This document shows positions 28,162 to 36,850 of a stretch of 64,000 nucleotides of DNA, piece after piece (the first letter of the stretch is position 1; every line of letters starts with the position of its first letter). The notes beneath the pieces were generated by a model. That model was not told the DNA's origin. It saw only the letters and a list, made by a program, of their open reading frames with translations, and searched no databases. Position numbers and translations under genes: made by a program. This DNA is from Verrucomicrobiota bacterium. GTDB lineage: Bacteria; Verrucomicrobiota; Verrucomicrobiia; Opitutales; Opitutaceae. The stretch lies in NCBI GenBank assembly GCA_016222805.1, contig JACRQG010000022.1, forward strand, positions 149,099 to 213,098, read 5' to 3'.

Positions 28162-29559
28162 ATGCTGGTCTTCTCTCGTCTCGCCCTGTTCCGTGGCGGT
28201 CTCCCGGGTCGCAGAGCGGCGTCGGCGCACCGCGCGCAGCCGGTCTGCGGGCGCGCGGCCCTTTCCTCCGCCCCAAGGCACTCCCGGATCTTCCCTGCCC
28301 TCTTCGGCATGTTCGCGCCCTTCCTGCACGCCGCCGTCCCCGCGGACGCGGAACCGGCCGCGCCGCCACGCACCGCCGCGGTGGAGGCCGCGCCGCCGAG
28401 TCCAGTCACGCCTCCGGTCCGCCGCACCTGGGTCTTTGCCGCGGACGGGGTGACCTTCGACGCCCGCTTCCCCTCGGCCCGGCTGGACGAGTGCCGGCGC
28501 ACCGCCCCCGACACGTTCGCGATCACGATCACGCCGGAGAACACTCCCATCAATCCGAGCCCGTGGTTCGCCTTCACCGTCCGCGCCGAGTCGGCGAAGA
28601 CCGTGATCGTGGACCTGAAATGTGTCGGCGGCTCGCTCCGCTACCGGCCGAAAATCAGCGTCGACGGTCGCAGCTGGATCTCGCTGCCCGAGGAGGCCTT
28701 TCGCCTCGGAGAAAACAAGCACGAAGGCCGCCTGCAACTCGAGGTGGGCCCGGAGCCGTTGTGGGTGGCGGCGCAGGAGATCATCGGGGTGGAACATCTC
28801 GAAGCGTGGATGCGCGCCCTCGAGCGCCTGCCGTTCGTCACGCGGGCGGAGATCGGCCGCAGCGTGCAGGGCCGCCCCCTGCACAAGATTGAAATCGGCG
28901 CCGCGACGGCCGACGCCTTCCTCGTCGTGATCGGCCGCCAGCATCCGCCGGAAACCACCGGGACCGCGGCGTTGCTGGGTTTTGTCGAAACGCTGGCGGG
29001 CGACACCCCGCTGGCCCGTGACTTCCGCCAGCACTTCCGCACGCTGGTGGTCCCGCTCCTGAACCCCGACGGCGTGGAGCACGGGCACTGGCGGCACAAT
29101 GTCGGCGGGGTCGACCTGAATCGCGATTGGGGTCCCTTCCGACAACCGGAGACGCGGGCCGTCCGCGACGAGATCCTCGCCCTCCGCGATCGCGGCCGGA
29201 TTTACTTCTTCCTCGATTTCCATTCGACCTTCTTCGACGTGTTCTACACCCGCACGGACGCGGAACCCACTCAACCTCCCCTCTTCGTCCGCGACTGGGT
29301 GGCAGCGCTCCACGCCCGTTTCCCCGACTATCCCGTGAAGCGGTCCGCCTCGCCCAACTCCACCTCGGCCACCTCCCTCGGCTGGATGCACCGGACTTTC
29401 GGCGTTCCCGCGGTCACCTACGAAATCGGCGACCACACCGACCGCGCCCGCCTCCGTCTCATCGCCACCGGCGCGGCCGAGGAGACCATGACGCTCCTCC
29501 TGCAGGCCCGGGCCGCCGCGCCGGCACCGTCCGTGCCGGCCGCGTCACCGCAAAACTGA
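28162..29559 (+). CDS. M14-family metallocarboxypeptidase, exported
   Basis: A zinc carboxypeptidase of about 465 aa. The peptidase domain (residues ~210-450) has the zinc ligand pair HPPE near 261, DLNRDW near 320, the third zinc ligand His in LDFHSTFF near 352, and the catalytic Glu in YEIGD near 420. Residues ~90-200 form a beta-rich pro- or accessory domain, as in M14 proteins that process peptidoglycan peptides or proteins. The start is uncertain: ATG 28162 is used, while ATG 28309 lies inside the hydrophobic segment IFPALFGMFAPFLHAA, which is the likely export signal. Confidence 0.82.
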   Translation: MLVFSRLALFRGGLPGRRAASAHRAQPVCGRAALSSAPRHSRIFPALFGMFAPFLHAAVPADAEPAAPPRTAAVEAAPPSPVTPPVRRTWVFAADGVTFDARFPSARLDECRRTAPDTFAITITPENTPINPSPWFAFTVRAESAKTVIVDLKCVGGSLRYRPKISVDGRSWISLPEEAFRLGENKHEGRLQLEVGPEPLWVAAQEIIGVEHLEAWMRALERLPFVTRAEIGRSVQGRPLHKIEIGAATADAFLVVIGRQHPPETTGTAALLGFVETLAGDTPLARDFRQHFRTLVVPLLNPDGVEHGHWRHNVGGVDLNRDWGPFRQPETRAVRDEILALRDRGRIYFFLDFHSTFFDVFYTRTDAEPTQPPLFVRDWVAALHARFPDYPVKRSASPNSTSATSLGWMHRTFGVPAVTYEIGDHTDRARLRLIATGAAEETMTLLLQARAAAPAPSVPAASPQN

Positions 29560-29680
29560 GGCGGCGTCGCGTCGGGGCGACGATGCGCCGCGCCGCCCGC
29601 CGCCGTCCGTGGCCGGCCAACCGGACGCGGCCATTTCGGCTTTGCCCCCCGGGAATCGATTCCCAATCTCCCGCGCCAGC

Positions 29681-31201
29681 ATGAGTTCCTCCCCCTCCCC
29701 CTGCGTTCCCGCCCCGGCCGAGTCCACCGCCACTTTGCCGGAGCACCCGCAGTTCCTCGGCCACCCGCGGCCCCTCTACACTCTGTTCTTCGCGGAGCTC
29801 TGGGAGCGATTCTCCTATTACGGCATGCGGGCGCTGCTGACGCTCTACATGCTGGCGCCGGTGGCCGTGGGCGGGCTGGCGCTGCCCAACAAGGAGGCGA
29901 GCCTCATCTACGGCACCTACACGATGTCGGTCTACATGCTGTCGATCCCCGGCGGCGCGCTGGCGGACGGCATCCTCGGCTCGCGCCTCGCGGTGCTGCT
30001 CGGCGGCATCGTGATCGCCTGCGGCCACTTCTCGATGGCCTTCCCCAGCGAGTTCACGTTCTACCTCGGCCTCGTTCTGATCGTTCTCGGCACCGGCCTG
30101 CTCAAGCCGAACATCAGCGCGATGGTCGGCCAACTCTACGCCGCGGGGGATCCGCGCCGCGACGCCGGTTTCTCGATCTTCTACATGGGCATCAACGTGG
30201 GCGCGTTCATCGCCCCCCTCGTCACCGGCTTCCTCGCCCAGCACAGCAAGTTCAAGGAGATGCTCGCCGGGTGGGGCTTCAACCCGGTCCATTCCTGGCA
30301 CTGGGGCTTCGCCGCCGCCGGCGTCGGCATGGTGCTCGGGTTGATCGTCTTCGTGCTGTTCGGCGGCGGCCTCAAGCAGGTCGGTCCGCCCCCCGCCCGC
30401 CCGCCGGGCGCCTGGAAGAAGCCCGTGATCATGCTGCTCGGCACCCTCGTCCTCTGGGGCGTCGTGAAGCTCTCCGACACCCCCGGATTCACCTGGCTGC
30501 GCCTGCTCTTCATCCTCGTGCCGATCGGGCTGATGCTCTGGTTCGGCTACTCGGGGAATCCCGAAACCCGCCGGTTGGGCGCGATCTTCTTCTTCTTCAT
30601 CGGCGCCTTCATCTTCTGGGCCCTGTTCGAGCAGGCCGGGACGTCCTTGACCGTCTTCGCGGAAAAGAACACCGCCACCCACGTCGGCGGCGTCGAGGTG
30701 CCCTCCTCCTGGTACCAGTCGGCCAATCCCATCTTCGTCATCGCCCTCGCCCCGCTCTTCGCCCTGCTCTGGACCAGGCTCGGCGACCGCCAGCCGTCGA
30801 GCCCGATGAAGTTCACCATCGGACTGTTCTTCCTCGCCCTGGCCTTCAGCCTGATGATCCCGGCGGCGCGGCTCGCCGTGGCCGGGCGCGTCAGCCCGCT
30901 CTGGCTCCTCGGGCTCTACTTCCTGCAGACCATCGGTGAAATGTGCCTCAGCCCGGTCGGGCTCAGCACGTTCACCAAGGTCGCGCCGCGTCACCTGGTC
31001 GGAGCCATGCTCGGCATCTGGTTCCTCGGCGCCGCCTTCGGCAACAAGTTCGCCGGCGTGCTCGCGGCCAGCCTCGGCGAAGGCGAGGCGGACCATCTCG
31101 ACCGCTTCTTCGGCCAGCAGGCGCTGGCGGTCTTCCTGGTCGCCGGCGTCTTCCTCGCGCTTGTGCCCTGGGTCCGCCGGCGCATGGGCGGCGTGCGTTG
31201 A
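29681..31201 (+). CDS. POT/PTR-family proton-coupled oligopeptide transporter
   Basis: A 506-aa polytopic inner-membrane protein. The POT signature ELWERFSYYGMRALL (residues ~38-52) and the FSIFYMGINVGAF motif are both clear. These transporters import di- and tripeptides with protons. ATG 29681 is the first Met before the first helix; upstream in-frame codons only read through GC-rich spacer. A peptidase (M14) gene lies directly upstream on the same strand, so peptide salvage is plausible. Confidence 0.92.
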   Translation: MSSSPSPCVPAPAESTATLPEHPQFLGHPRPLYTLFFAELWERFSYYGMRALLTLYMLAPVAVGGLALPNKEASLIYGTYTMSVYMLSIPGGALADGILGSRLAVLLGGIVIACGHFSMAFPSEFTFYLGLVLIVLGTGLLKPNISAMVGQLYAAGDPRRDAGFSIFYMGINVGAFIAPLVTGFLAQHSKFKEMLAGWGFNPVHSWHWGFAAAGVGMVLGLIVFVLFGGGLKQVGPPPARPPGAWKKPVIMLLGTLVLWGVVKLSDTPGFTWLRLLFILVPIGLMLWFGYSGNPETRRLGAIFFFFIGAFIFWALFEQAGTSLTVFAEKNTATHVGGVEVPSSWYQSANPIFVIALAPLFALLWTRLGDRQPSSPMKFTIGLFFLALAFSLMIPAARLAVAGRVSPLWLLGLYFLQTIGEMCLSPVGLSTFTKVAPRHLVGAMLGIWFLGAAFGNKFAGVLAASLGEGEADHLDRFFGQQALAVFLVAGVFLALVPWVRRRMGGVR

Positions 31202-31319
31202 CCGCCCGGCCGGGCGGCCGCGCCCGCGGCCCTCTCGCGCGCTCGCCTTGCTCGCGAGTTCGGCTTGAATCTCTCCGGCACGTTCCTTCCACCTCTGTTC
31301 CTTCCGCCCTTTCGCCGCC

Positions 31320-31937
31320 ATGTCCCTCCGCGCCTGGTTTCCCACCTTCATCTACTGCGAACGCCTGCAGCAGACGGGCCTGGAGCGGCTGAATGTCGAA
31401 CTCGCCGACGAATGCCGCCGCCTGCGGGACTTCGACCGCGCCGGGCGGCGCTGGTGCGAGACGAACTACCCGGGCGGATACACCAGCTACGCCTCGATGA
31501 ACGAACTGCACCGGTTCTCGAGCACGTTTGCCGAGCTGGAGAAGAAGCTGAACCGCCATCTCCGCGCCTTCGCCCGCGCGCTCGATTTCAACCTCGGCGG
31601 CCGGCCGCTCCAGCTCACCGATCTCTGGGTCAACATCATGCCGCCGACCGCGGCGCACTCGCTGCACCTGCATCCGTTGTCCTGCATCAGCGGCACCTAC
31701 TACGTCGCCACGCCGGCAGGCTGCCCGGGGCTGAAATTCGAGGATCCCCGGCTGGATCGCTTCATGGCCGCGCCGCCCCGTCGCACCGGCGCCCGGCGGG
31801 AGAACCAGACCCACATCACGTACCCGGCGGAGGCGGGCAACGTCGTCCTGTTTGAAAGCTGGGTTCGCCACGAAGTGCCGCCCAATCGCGTCGCGGAGGA
31901 GCGGATCAGCGTCAGCTTCAACTACCACTGGGCCTGA
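31320..31937 (+). CDS. putative 2OG-Fe(II) oxygenase (TIGR02466-like)
   Basis: A 205-aa protein resembling the small TIGR02466 family. It starts with FPTFIYCERL, the family-like beginning, then LTDLWVNIMPP, a histidine cluster HLHPLSCISGTYY near residues 116-128 and a distal HEVPPNR near 181, which together could ligate iron and bind 2-oxoglutarate on a jelly roll. Substrates of this family are mostly unknown. The same-strand neighbours are a peptide transporter upstream and a lipoprotein downstream. Confidence 0.72.
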   Translation: MSLRAWFPTFIYCERLQQTGLERLNVELADECRRLRDFDRAGRRWCETNYPGGYTSYASMNELHRFSSTFAELEKKLNRHLRAFARALDFNLGGRPLQLTDLWVNIMPPTAAHSLHLHPLSCISGTYYVATPAGCPGLKFEDPRLDRFMAAPPRRTGARRENQTHITYPAEAGNVVLFESWVRHEVPPNRVAEERISVSFNYHWA

Positions 31938-31989
31938 CCACCCGCCCGCGGCGGAAACTTTACCCGCGGGCTCGCGTCGCATCCCGACG

Positions 31990-32715
31990 ATGTGTCCTCG
32001 CCTCCTCCTCTCGCGCGCTGAAATCGCCGGCCTTGGCGCCGCCGCGATAGTTCTGCTGGCCGGCTGTGGCACCGATCCCGGCTCCCACCGGCACGCGGGT
32101 TCACCCGCCGCTCCGCCCTCCGCGCGGAGCCAGCCCGCCCCGCCGGAGATGGAGGCGCACGCCCGCTATTTCGGCGGCCAGTTGGAGGCGGAGGTTCTCC
32201 TCGGACGCAGCGCGTTTGCGCCCCGCGCCGAGGGGCCCACCGCGGATCGTGGCGAGCGCGGTCGCGGCGGGCCCCCGCCCGGAGGCTTCGGCGGCGGTCG
32301 TCGCGGCGGCGGACCCGGCAGTGGCGGCACGGAACGGGGCGGCGGGCCGCCCCGGACGCGCCCGGACGGCGAATCCGCTCCCAACCTGCACGCCAGCAAT
32401 GCGCCCCCGGTGCTGTTTCGCCTGCGACTGACCAACCATGAGGCCGCTCCGCTGGAGGTAGAGATAACGGAATTCAACTCCGCCCTGGGGAACTTCGTCG
32501 TGTTGCCGCGGAAACTCGAGGTTCCCGCCGGCGGCTCGGCCGAAGTCGATCCCATGACCTCGCGACTCGGCCTGAGTGCGGATGAGGTTCCGCTGACGCT
32601 GGCGATCCGCTCCCCGCGCGGCACTGAAAAACAGGTACTTACCCTCCGCCCGCGCACGAGTCCGGCACCGGCGCCCACGCCAGCCTCACCTTCCGTCGTC
32701 CCGACCGTGCCGTGA
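31990..32715 (+). CDS. putative lipoprotein with glycine-rich linker
   Basis: A 241-aa predicted lipoprotein: signal segment ending VLLAGC (lipidated Cys near residue 26). A low-complexity Gly/Arg/Pro linker spans roughly residues 90-130, followed by a C-terminal beta-sandwich-like domain (FRLRLTNHEAAPLEVEI). No catalytic motif is visible. ATG 31990 fits the lipoprotein signal. Its stop overlaps the GTG start of the thpR-like gene (GTGA), so the two are translationally coupled. Confidence 0.65.
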   Translation: MCPRLLLSRAEIAGLGAAAIVLLAGCGTDPGSHRHAGSPAAPPSARSQPAPPEMEAHARYFGGQLEAEVLLGRSAFAPRAEGPTADRGERGRGGPPPGGFGGGRRGGGPGSGGTERGGGPPRTRPDGESAPNLHASNAPPVLFRLRLTNHEAAPLEVEITEFNSALGNFVVLPRKLEVPAGGSAEVDPMTSRLGLSADEVPLTLAIRSPRGTEKQVLTLRPRTSPAPAPTPASPSVVPTVP

Positions 32716-33290
32716 CCGCTCCCGATCTACCGGCGGCCCCGGCCGAGAGCACCCGCCGCCTTTTCGTCGCCCTGCCGCTGCCGGACTCGATCCGCGACCT
32801 CCTTTCCCAACTCGCCGAGCCGTTGCCCGGCGTCTCCTGGACCCGGCCGACCCAACTCCATCTCACCCTGCGGTTCCTGGGCGACGTTTCCGCGGCGTGC
32901 CTGGATGACCTGGTCGCGCGGCTTGCGGCCGTGCGGGTGGCGCCGTTTGTGCTCCCGCTGGAAGGCCTCGGCACGTTTCCCCCCAACCGCCCGCCCCGCG
33001 TCGCGTGGCTCGGCGTGGGGGCCGGCCATCCGCGCCTCTTCCAGCTTCGCCAACGGCTGGATGATGCCCTGCTGGCCTCCGGCCTGCCGCTCGACGTCCG
33101 CACGTTTCACCCACATGTGACGCTCGCACGTTGTACCGAACAGGCCGCCGGCCTGCCCGCCTGGCTGCACCGGCACCGCGATTTCGGTGCTCCGCCCTTT
33201 CGCGCCACCGCCTTCACCCTCTACGCCAGTGAACTCCGGCCCGGCGGCGCCATCCATACCCCGGTACAGCGCTTCCCGCTGGCGGATTGA
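32712..33290 (+). CDS. thpR: RNA 2',3'-cyclic phosphodiesterase (2H family)
   Basis: A 192-aa protein with both His-x-Thr-x motifs of the 2H phosphoesterases: HLTL near residue 49 and HVTL near 135. The start RRLFVALPLPDSIRDLL is typical of LigT/ThpR, which opens 2',3'-cyclic phosphate on RNA ends. The GTG start at 32712 overlaps the preceding lipoprotein stop; this is the only start that leaves the first beta-strand intact. Confidence 0.9.
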   Translation: MTAPDLPAAPAESTRRLFVALPLPDSIRDLLSQLAEPLPGVSWTRPTQLHLTLRFLGDVSAACLDDLVARLAAVRVAPFVLPLEGLGTFPPNRPPRVAWLGVGAGHPRLFQLRQRLDDALLASGLPLDVRTFHPHVTLARCTEQAAGLPAWLHRHRDFGAPPFRATAFTLYASELRPGGAIHTPVQRFPLAD

Positions 33291-33315
33291 CGCCGCCCGT
33301 TCATTGTCTCTCCGC

Positions 33316-33525
33316 ATGCTGGTCATTCGTCGCATGGTCGATCGCCGCCGCGCGTACACGGCGCTCCTGCTCCCGGGGGAGCCGCCGCGCATCTTCCCGA
33401 CGACCGATCAGGAACACGCCCGCATCCTGCAGATCTACAAGCAGGACCGCCCCTACGACGGGGTCTGCAACGACTTCACCGCCTTCGAGCTCCTGCCGGA
33501 GCCGTCGCGCCGGTCCGGCGACTAG
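33316..33525 (+). CDS. small hypothetical protein
   Basis: A 69-aa, arginine-rich open frame starting at ATG 33316, 25 bp after thpR. It has a mixed composition (LLPGEPPRIFPTTDQEHARI, then YKQDRPYDGVCNDFTAFEL) that looks more protein-like than the shadow frames around it. There is no recognisable domain. It may be a small regulator or an adaptor of the following SeqA-like gene. Confidence 0.4.
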   Translation: MLVIRRMVDRRRAYTALLLPGEPPRIFPTTDQEHARILQIYKQDRPYDGVCNDFTAFELLPEPSRRSGD

Positions 33526-33613
33526 TCGCAGCCTCTCCCGGGTTCGTCGCAACGTCGGGGTGCTTTGCCGCCGTCTCCTCGCGGGACCCGGCCAACCGGT
33601 TTACCGTCGCGAC

Positions 33614-34126
33614 ATGAAAACGATCGAAATCAGCGACGAGGTTTACCTGGCCATGCAACGCCTGGCCACTGGGTTCCATCGTTCCCCCGACGAGGTGCTG
33701 GCTTCGCTCCTCAACCTCTCCCGCCCCGCGCCCGGGGCCGCTGAGCCGATCGCGGCGTTTGTTCTCAGCAGCGAATTCCGCACGAAGTTCACCGACGCCG
33801 ACAAGTACCTCGCCCTGCTCGGCTGGATCGCGGCGCGGCACGCCGCGGAGTTCAGCGAGTTCATCCTCAGCCTTTCCAGCGGCCGCAAGTACCTGAGCAT
33901 GACCCGGGAGGAAATCCTCGACACCTGCCGCCACAACCAGGCCCGCCAGATCCCGGGCACGCATTACTGGGCGATCATGAACATCGACTCCGCGACCAAG
34001 AGCCGGTTCCTGTCCCGGGTGCTCGAGTTCATCGGCTACCGGCCGCCCGTGATCGAATTCGTCTGCAGCCTGTTCGGAACCCGGATTGCGCCCCGCCGCA
34101 GCCGCCTGGCGGCGCTGGTGCACTGA
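33614..34126 (+). CDS. seqA: SeqA-like replication-initiation regulator
   Basis: A 170-aa protein matching E. coli SeqA (181 aa, from memory) at both ends. The N-terminal oligomerisation segment MKTIEISDEVYLAM resembles MKTIEVDDELYSYI. The C-terminal methyl-GATC-binding part has LSSEFRTKFTDADKYLALL, then IPGTHYWAIMN (113-123) and EFVCSLFGT near the end, in the same order as in SeqA (VPGTPYWVITN, EKVCGTI). One of the two loop asparagines used for DNA contact is kept (N123); the second position is Asp (D125). The central linker is short. In gammaproteobacteria SeqA sequesters hemimethylated oriC with Dam; a dam gene is not in this window. Start ATG 33614. Confidence 0.8.
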   Translation: MKTIEISDEVYLAMQRLATGFHRSPDEVLASLLNLSRPAPGAAEPIAAFVLSSEFRTKFTDADKYLALLGWIAARHAAEFSEFILSLSSGRKYLSMTREEILDTCRHNQARQIPGTHYWAIMNIDSATKSRFLSRVLEFIGYRPPVIEFVCSLFGTRIAPRRSRLAALVH

Positions 34127-34361
34127 CGCCCGCGAGCAGCGGCCGGGCGCCCTTGTTTCCCGGACTCGCCGAGCCCGGCGCCACCCATGGCGGCAGGGTG
34201 CAGACCAATGTTCCCAAGACGGGGTCCGCCGAGGTGCGCCATCTGCTTTCGCCCGCGAAACGAAAACATGTTGTCCATAAGACGGCGGGGATTGGAACGG
34301 GCCGAGTTTCCCCACGGTAAGCCCCTCCTCGACCCGATCCGCCTGAAACTCCAGTTTGCGC

Positions 34362-35198
34362 TCAGTCCTTGGACGCGGATTTCACAGTGGAAACTTTCTG
34401 CGCCACATCCGTCCTGAACTCCCTCACGACGGCATCGAGGCCCTCTGGGTACGCCACGTCGACCGCGGCGCTAAGAGACTTTCCATCCAACAGCATGTCC
34501 AGGAGCCGCCGAAATGCCGCCTCATCCCTCTCGCGCATGAACCGGACCAGCAATTCCGACTGCCGGTACCACATGTGTTCGGCCAGGCCGTAGGATCGGC
34601 CGGACCTGTCAAACAGGGGGCGTCCCCGTAACGGCGGCTCAAAGCTGTTTCCAGCGACAATTGCCCCTCTGGCTTCAGATTCCGACACCGTTTCCGCTCC
34701 ACCGCCGTCTCCGACCAGCACGGCAAGCCCTTCTTTGAACCAGCTCGGGATTCCCCACGCCCCCCCAAGCATGCCTGAATACTGTTCGAGGTGAAGATGC
34801 GACAGCTCGTGAGTGAGCAAGCGCGGGATTCGCTCCGCTGTGTTCTGCGGCTTCGAAGAGATAAACAAGCGTCCGTTGAAGACGAAGCCGCCGGCATTCT
34901 TCGTGCCGCCATAGGAAGCCAGACTCTCCGGTGTGGCGCAGACAAAAACCGAGATTGGCTTCAAGAAGGTCCGGTAGTGCTGTCGCTCGACCGCCGCAAT
35001 CGCTTCGGGCAAAGCAGCTGCCACATGATCCGCGAGTCTCTCGGTCCCGGGCTCAAATCGGACCCGCGGATCGATTTTGCAGGGAAGAAAGTGCGACGTG
35101 CTGCGCCCCAGCGCGCGCAACGGGGTGAAGAAATAGACCAACGCGATCATGATGGAGATGATGCACACACTGCGGACGATACGGGGCCGGACGTTCAT
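34362..35198 (-). CDS. membrane-anchored gluzincin-like metalloprotease (peptidase MA-like)
   Basis: A 278-aa protein with an N-terminal membrane anchor or signal (residues 10-26) and a zinc-site HELSH in LLTHELSHLHLEQYSG near residue 133, followed by PSWFKEGLAVLV, whose Glu is the likely third ligand. This is the 'peptidase MA'/DUF1570 arrangement. The substrate is unknown. ATG 35198 precedes the hydrophobic segment directly. It has no same-strand partner: the flanking genes run on the plus strand. Confidence 0.7.
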   Translation of the reverse strand: MNVRPRIVRSVCIISIMIALVYFFTPLRALGRSTSHFLPCKIDPRVRFEPGTERLADHVAAALPEAIAAVERQHYRTFLKPISVFVCATPESLASYGGTKNAGGFVFNGRLFISSKPQNTAERIPRLLTHELSHLHLEQYSGMLGGAWGIPSWFKEGLAVLVGDGGGAETVSESEARGAIVAGNSFEPPLRGRPLFDRSGRSYGLAEHMWYRQSELLVRFMRERDEAAFRRLLDMLLDGKSLSAAVDVAYPEGLDAVVREFRTDVAQKVSTVKSASKD

Positions 35199-35875
35199 GT
35201 TTCGTCGGTAGGACAGTATTTGGTGAAAACGGGTGCCATTCAGGCAATCCGGTCTTTCCACGCTGGTCGAGTGGGTGCCGAATCGCGACCAAGCCATTCC
35301 GCCCGGTGGTCCGCGCCTAGCCAAACGGCGATCCCGCGGAACGGATCGATACCTTCGCCCATTCCTTTTTCGGCGAGCCGATCCGCGACAGATTAGGAAT
35401 GCGAGATCTTGCTACCTTCCGGGTAAGCCTCCGCCTCCCCTGGCATCCCTACGCTCCCAACCTACGTGATCCGTATCCATGCCGTTGAACCACGAATAGG
35501 CACGAACAAACACGAATGGAAAATCCCTGCGAAGACGGAGGGTTTGCCGCCCTTCGCAAGGTGACCGCGGTGCACCGGGCGACCTCCGCGTTGATTCGTG
35601 TCCCTTGGTGGTTTTCCACTGAATTGCTCGGGCTGGGTCGAATTACTGTCGGGAGCCCGTGGACCACGCTCCCGTCCCAGAGGTGGAACCTGGGATTTCC
35701 GATTGCGGCACAGCCGCACGCGGCGCGCACGGTTCCGAATCCGCGCAACATCCTATGACCCAGCAGGCTGGTCGCGTGCGACGCCGGTTGGCACGCGGGG
35801 TGTTAACAGGACGATTCACCAGCCGTGCAACCCGCACCCGCCTCCTGCCCAGACCTCCACGTCCCGTCTCCGTCC
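35199..35875. other. 677-bp intergenic region
   Basis: No credible protein-coding frame lies between the divergent metalloprotease and oxidoreductase genes. The central part (35487-35617) is a fold-back repeat described separately. The remaining flanks contain no motif I could identify, although both promoters must lie here. Confidence 0.6.
35487..35617. repeat. fold-back element with CACGAA-type arms
   Basis: The left arm (35487-35520) is an AACCAC head followed by three CACGAA units spaced exactly 10 nt apart. The right arm (about 35593-35617) is its imperfect reverse complement, ending TTGGTGGTTTTC. Inside is a nested TGCGAAG/CTTCGCA stem. The whole would fold into one long hairpin of about 130 nt. 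This is typical of short dispersed non-coding repeats (REP/MITE-like) known from many environmental genomes; whether it recurs elsewhere in this genome cannot be seen here. Confidence 0.6.
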
Positions 35876-36844
35876 ATGAATCGCGTCGCCACCTACAATT
35901 CCTACGGTTCACCCGAGGTCGTGGAAATCTCATCCCAACCGATTCCCCCGGTGGGCGAACATCAGATTCGAATTCGCGTCGCAGCCGCCGGGGTCAATCC
36001 CCTTGACTGGAAACTGGTGCGCGGCGACCTGCGCTGGTTTCGCCGTGGGCCGTGGCCGCGTTTGCTCGGGTGCGACTTTGCCGGCGTCGTTGATGCCGTG
36101 GGCAGCGCCGTCCCCGGCTGGTGCGAGGGTCAGGCGGTTTTCGGCAGCCTGCGCGATCCGTTGTCCGGGCGGCGCGGCAGCTATGGCGGGTGGTTGACCG
36201 CGGAACCCGCGGAGGTGGTCGAGGTGCCAGCGGGAGTGTCGCTCGAGCTCGGCGCCGCCTTACCGGTTGCCGGCGCCTCGGCCCTCCAGTGCCTCGAAAT
36301 GGCCGGGGTGAAAGCCGGGGACGAGGTCCTAATCATCGGAGCGACCGGTGGGGTAGGTTCGTTTGCCACGGTGTTGGCCACCGCACGAGGCGCGCGCGTC
36401 ACCGCGGTGTGCCGGGAACGGAACGAGGCATATGCGCGACAACTCGGGGCGGCCAGGGTCCTCGCGCATGATCGTGTCGATCCCCTGGACGACCCGGCGC
36501 GCTACGATGCCATCCTCGATCTGGCGGGCGCACATGACTTCGACCGGTGCGGCCCTCGCCTCAAGCCGCGAGGTCGTTATGTGCTCTCGACACCGGGCAC
36601 GTCCGACTATCTCGCCGCGTGGCGCTCCCGGTTGGTCGGCGGCCCGCGGGCCTACGGGCTCGCCGTGCGAAGAGACCGGGCCTCAATGAGGCAACTCGCC
36701 GCACTTGCGGCCGCGGGAACCTTTGATCGGATCGCGCTTTCGACGTTCGCACTCGACGACGCGCGAAAGGCACTCGAGCAGTCGCGCTCCGGCGGGGTTC
36801 GCGGAAAAATCCTCCTTGCCCCGACCGCCAACCTCCAATCGTGA
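35876..36844 (+). CDS. NADP-dependent quinone-oxidoreductase-like dehydrogenase
   Basis: A 322-aa medium-chain reductase without the catalytic zinc ligands. A GroES-like N-terminal half holds AAAGVNPLDWKLVRG near residue 40. The nucleotide-binding motif IIGATGGVGSFA is near 153. These enzymes reduce quinones or activated alkenes with NADPH. ATG 35876 begins the conserved segment. The next gene starts 6 bp after the stop. Confidence 0.87.
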   Translation: MNRVATYNSYGSPEVVEISSQPIPPVGEHQIRIRVAAAGVNPLDWKLVRGDLRWFRRGPWPRLLGCDFAGVVDAVGSAVPGWCEGQAVFGSLRDPLSGRRGSYGGWLTAEPAEVVEVPAGVSLELGAALPVAGASALQCLEMAGVKAGDEVLIIGATGGVGSFATVLATARGARVTAVCRERNEAYARQLGAARVLAHDRVDPLDDPARYDAILDLAGAHDFDRCGPRLKPRGRYVLSTPGTSDYLAAWRSRLVGGPRAYGLAVRRDRASMRQLAALAAAGTFDRIALSTFALDDARKALEQSRSGGVRGKILLAPTANLQS

Positions 36845-36850
36845 CCCGTC

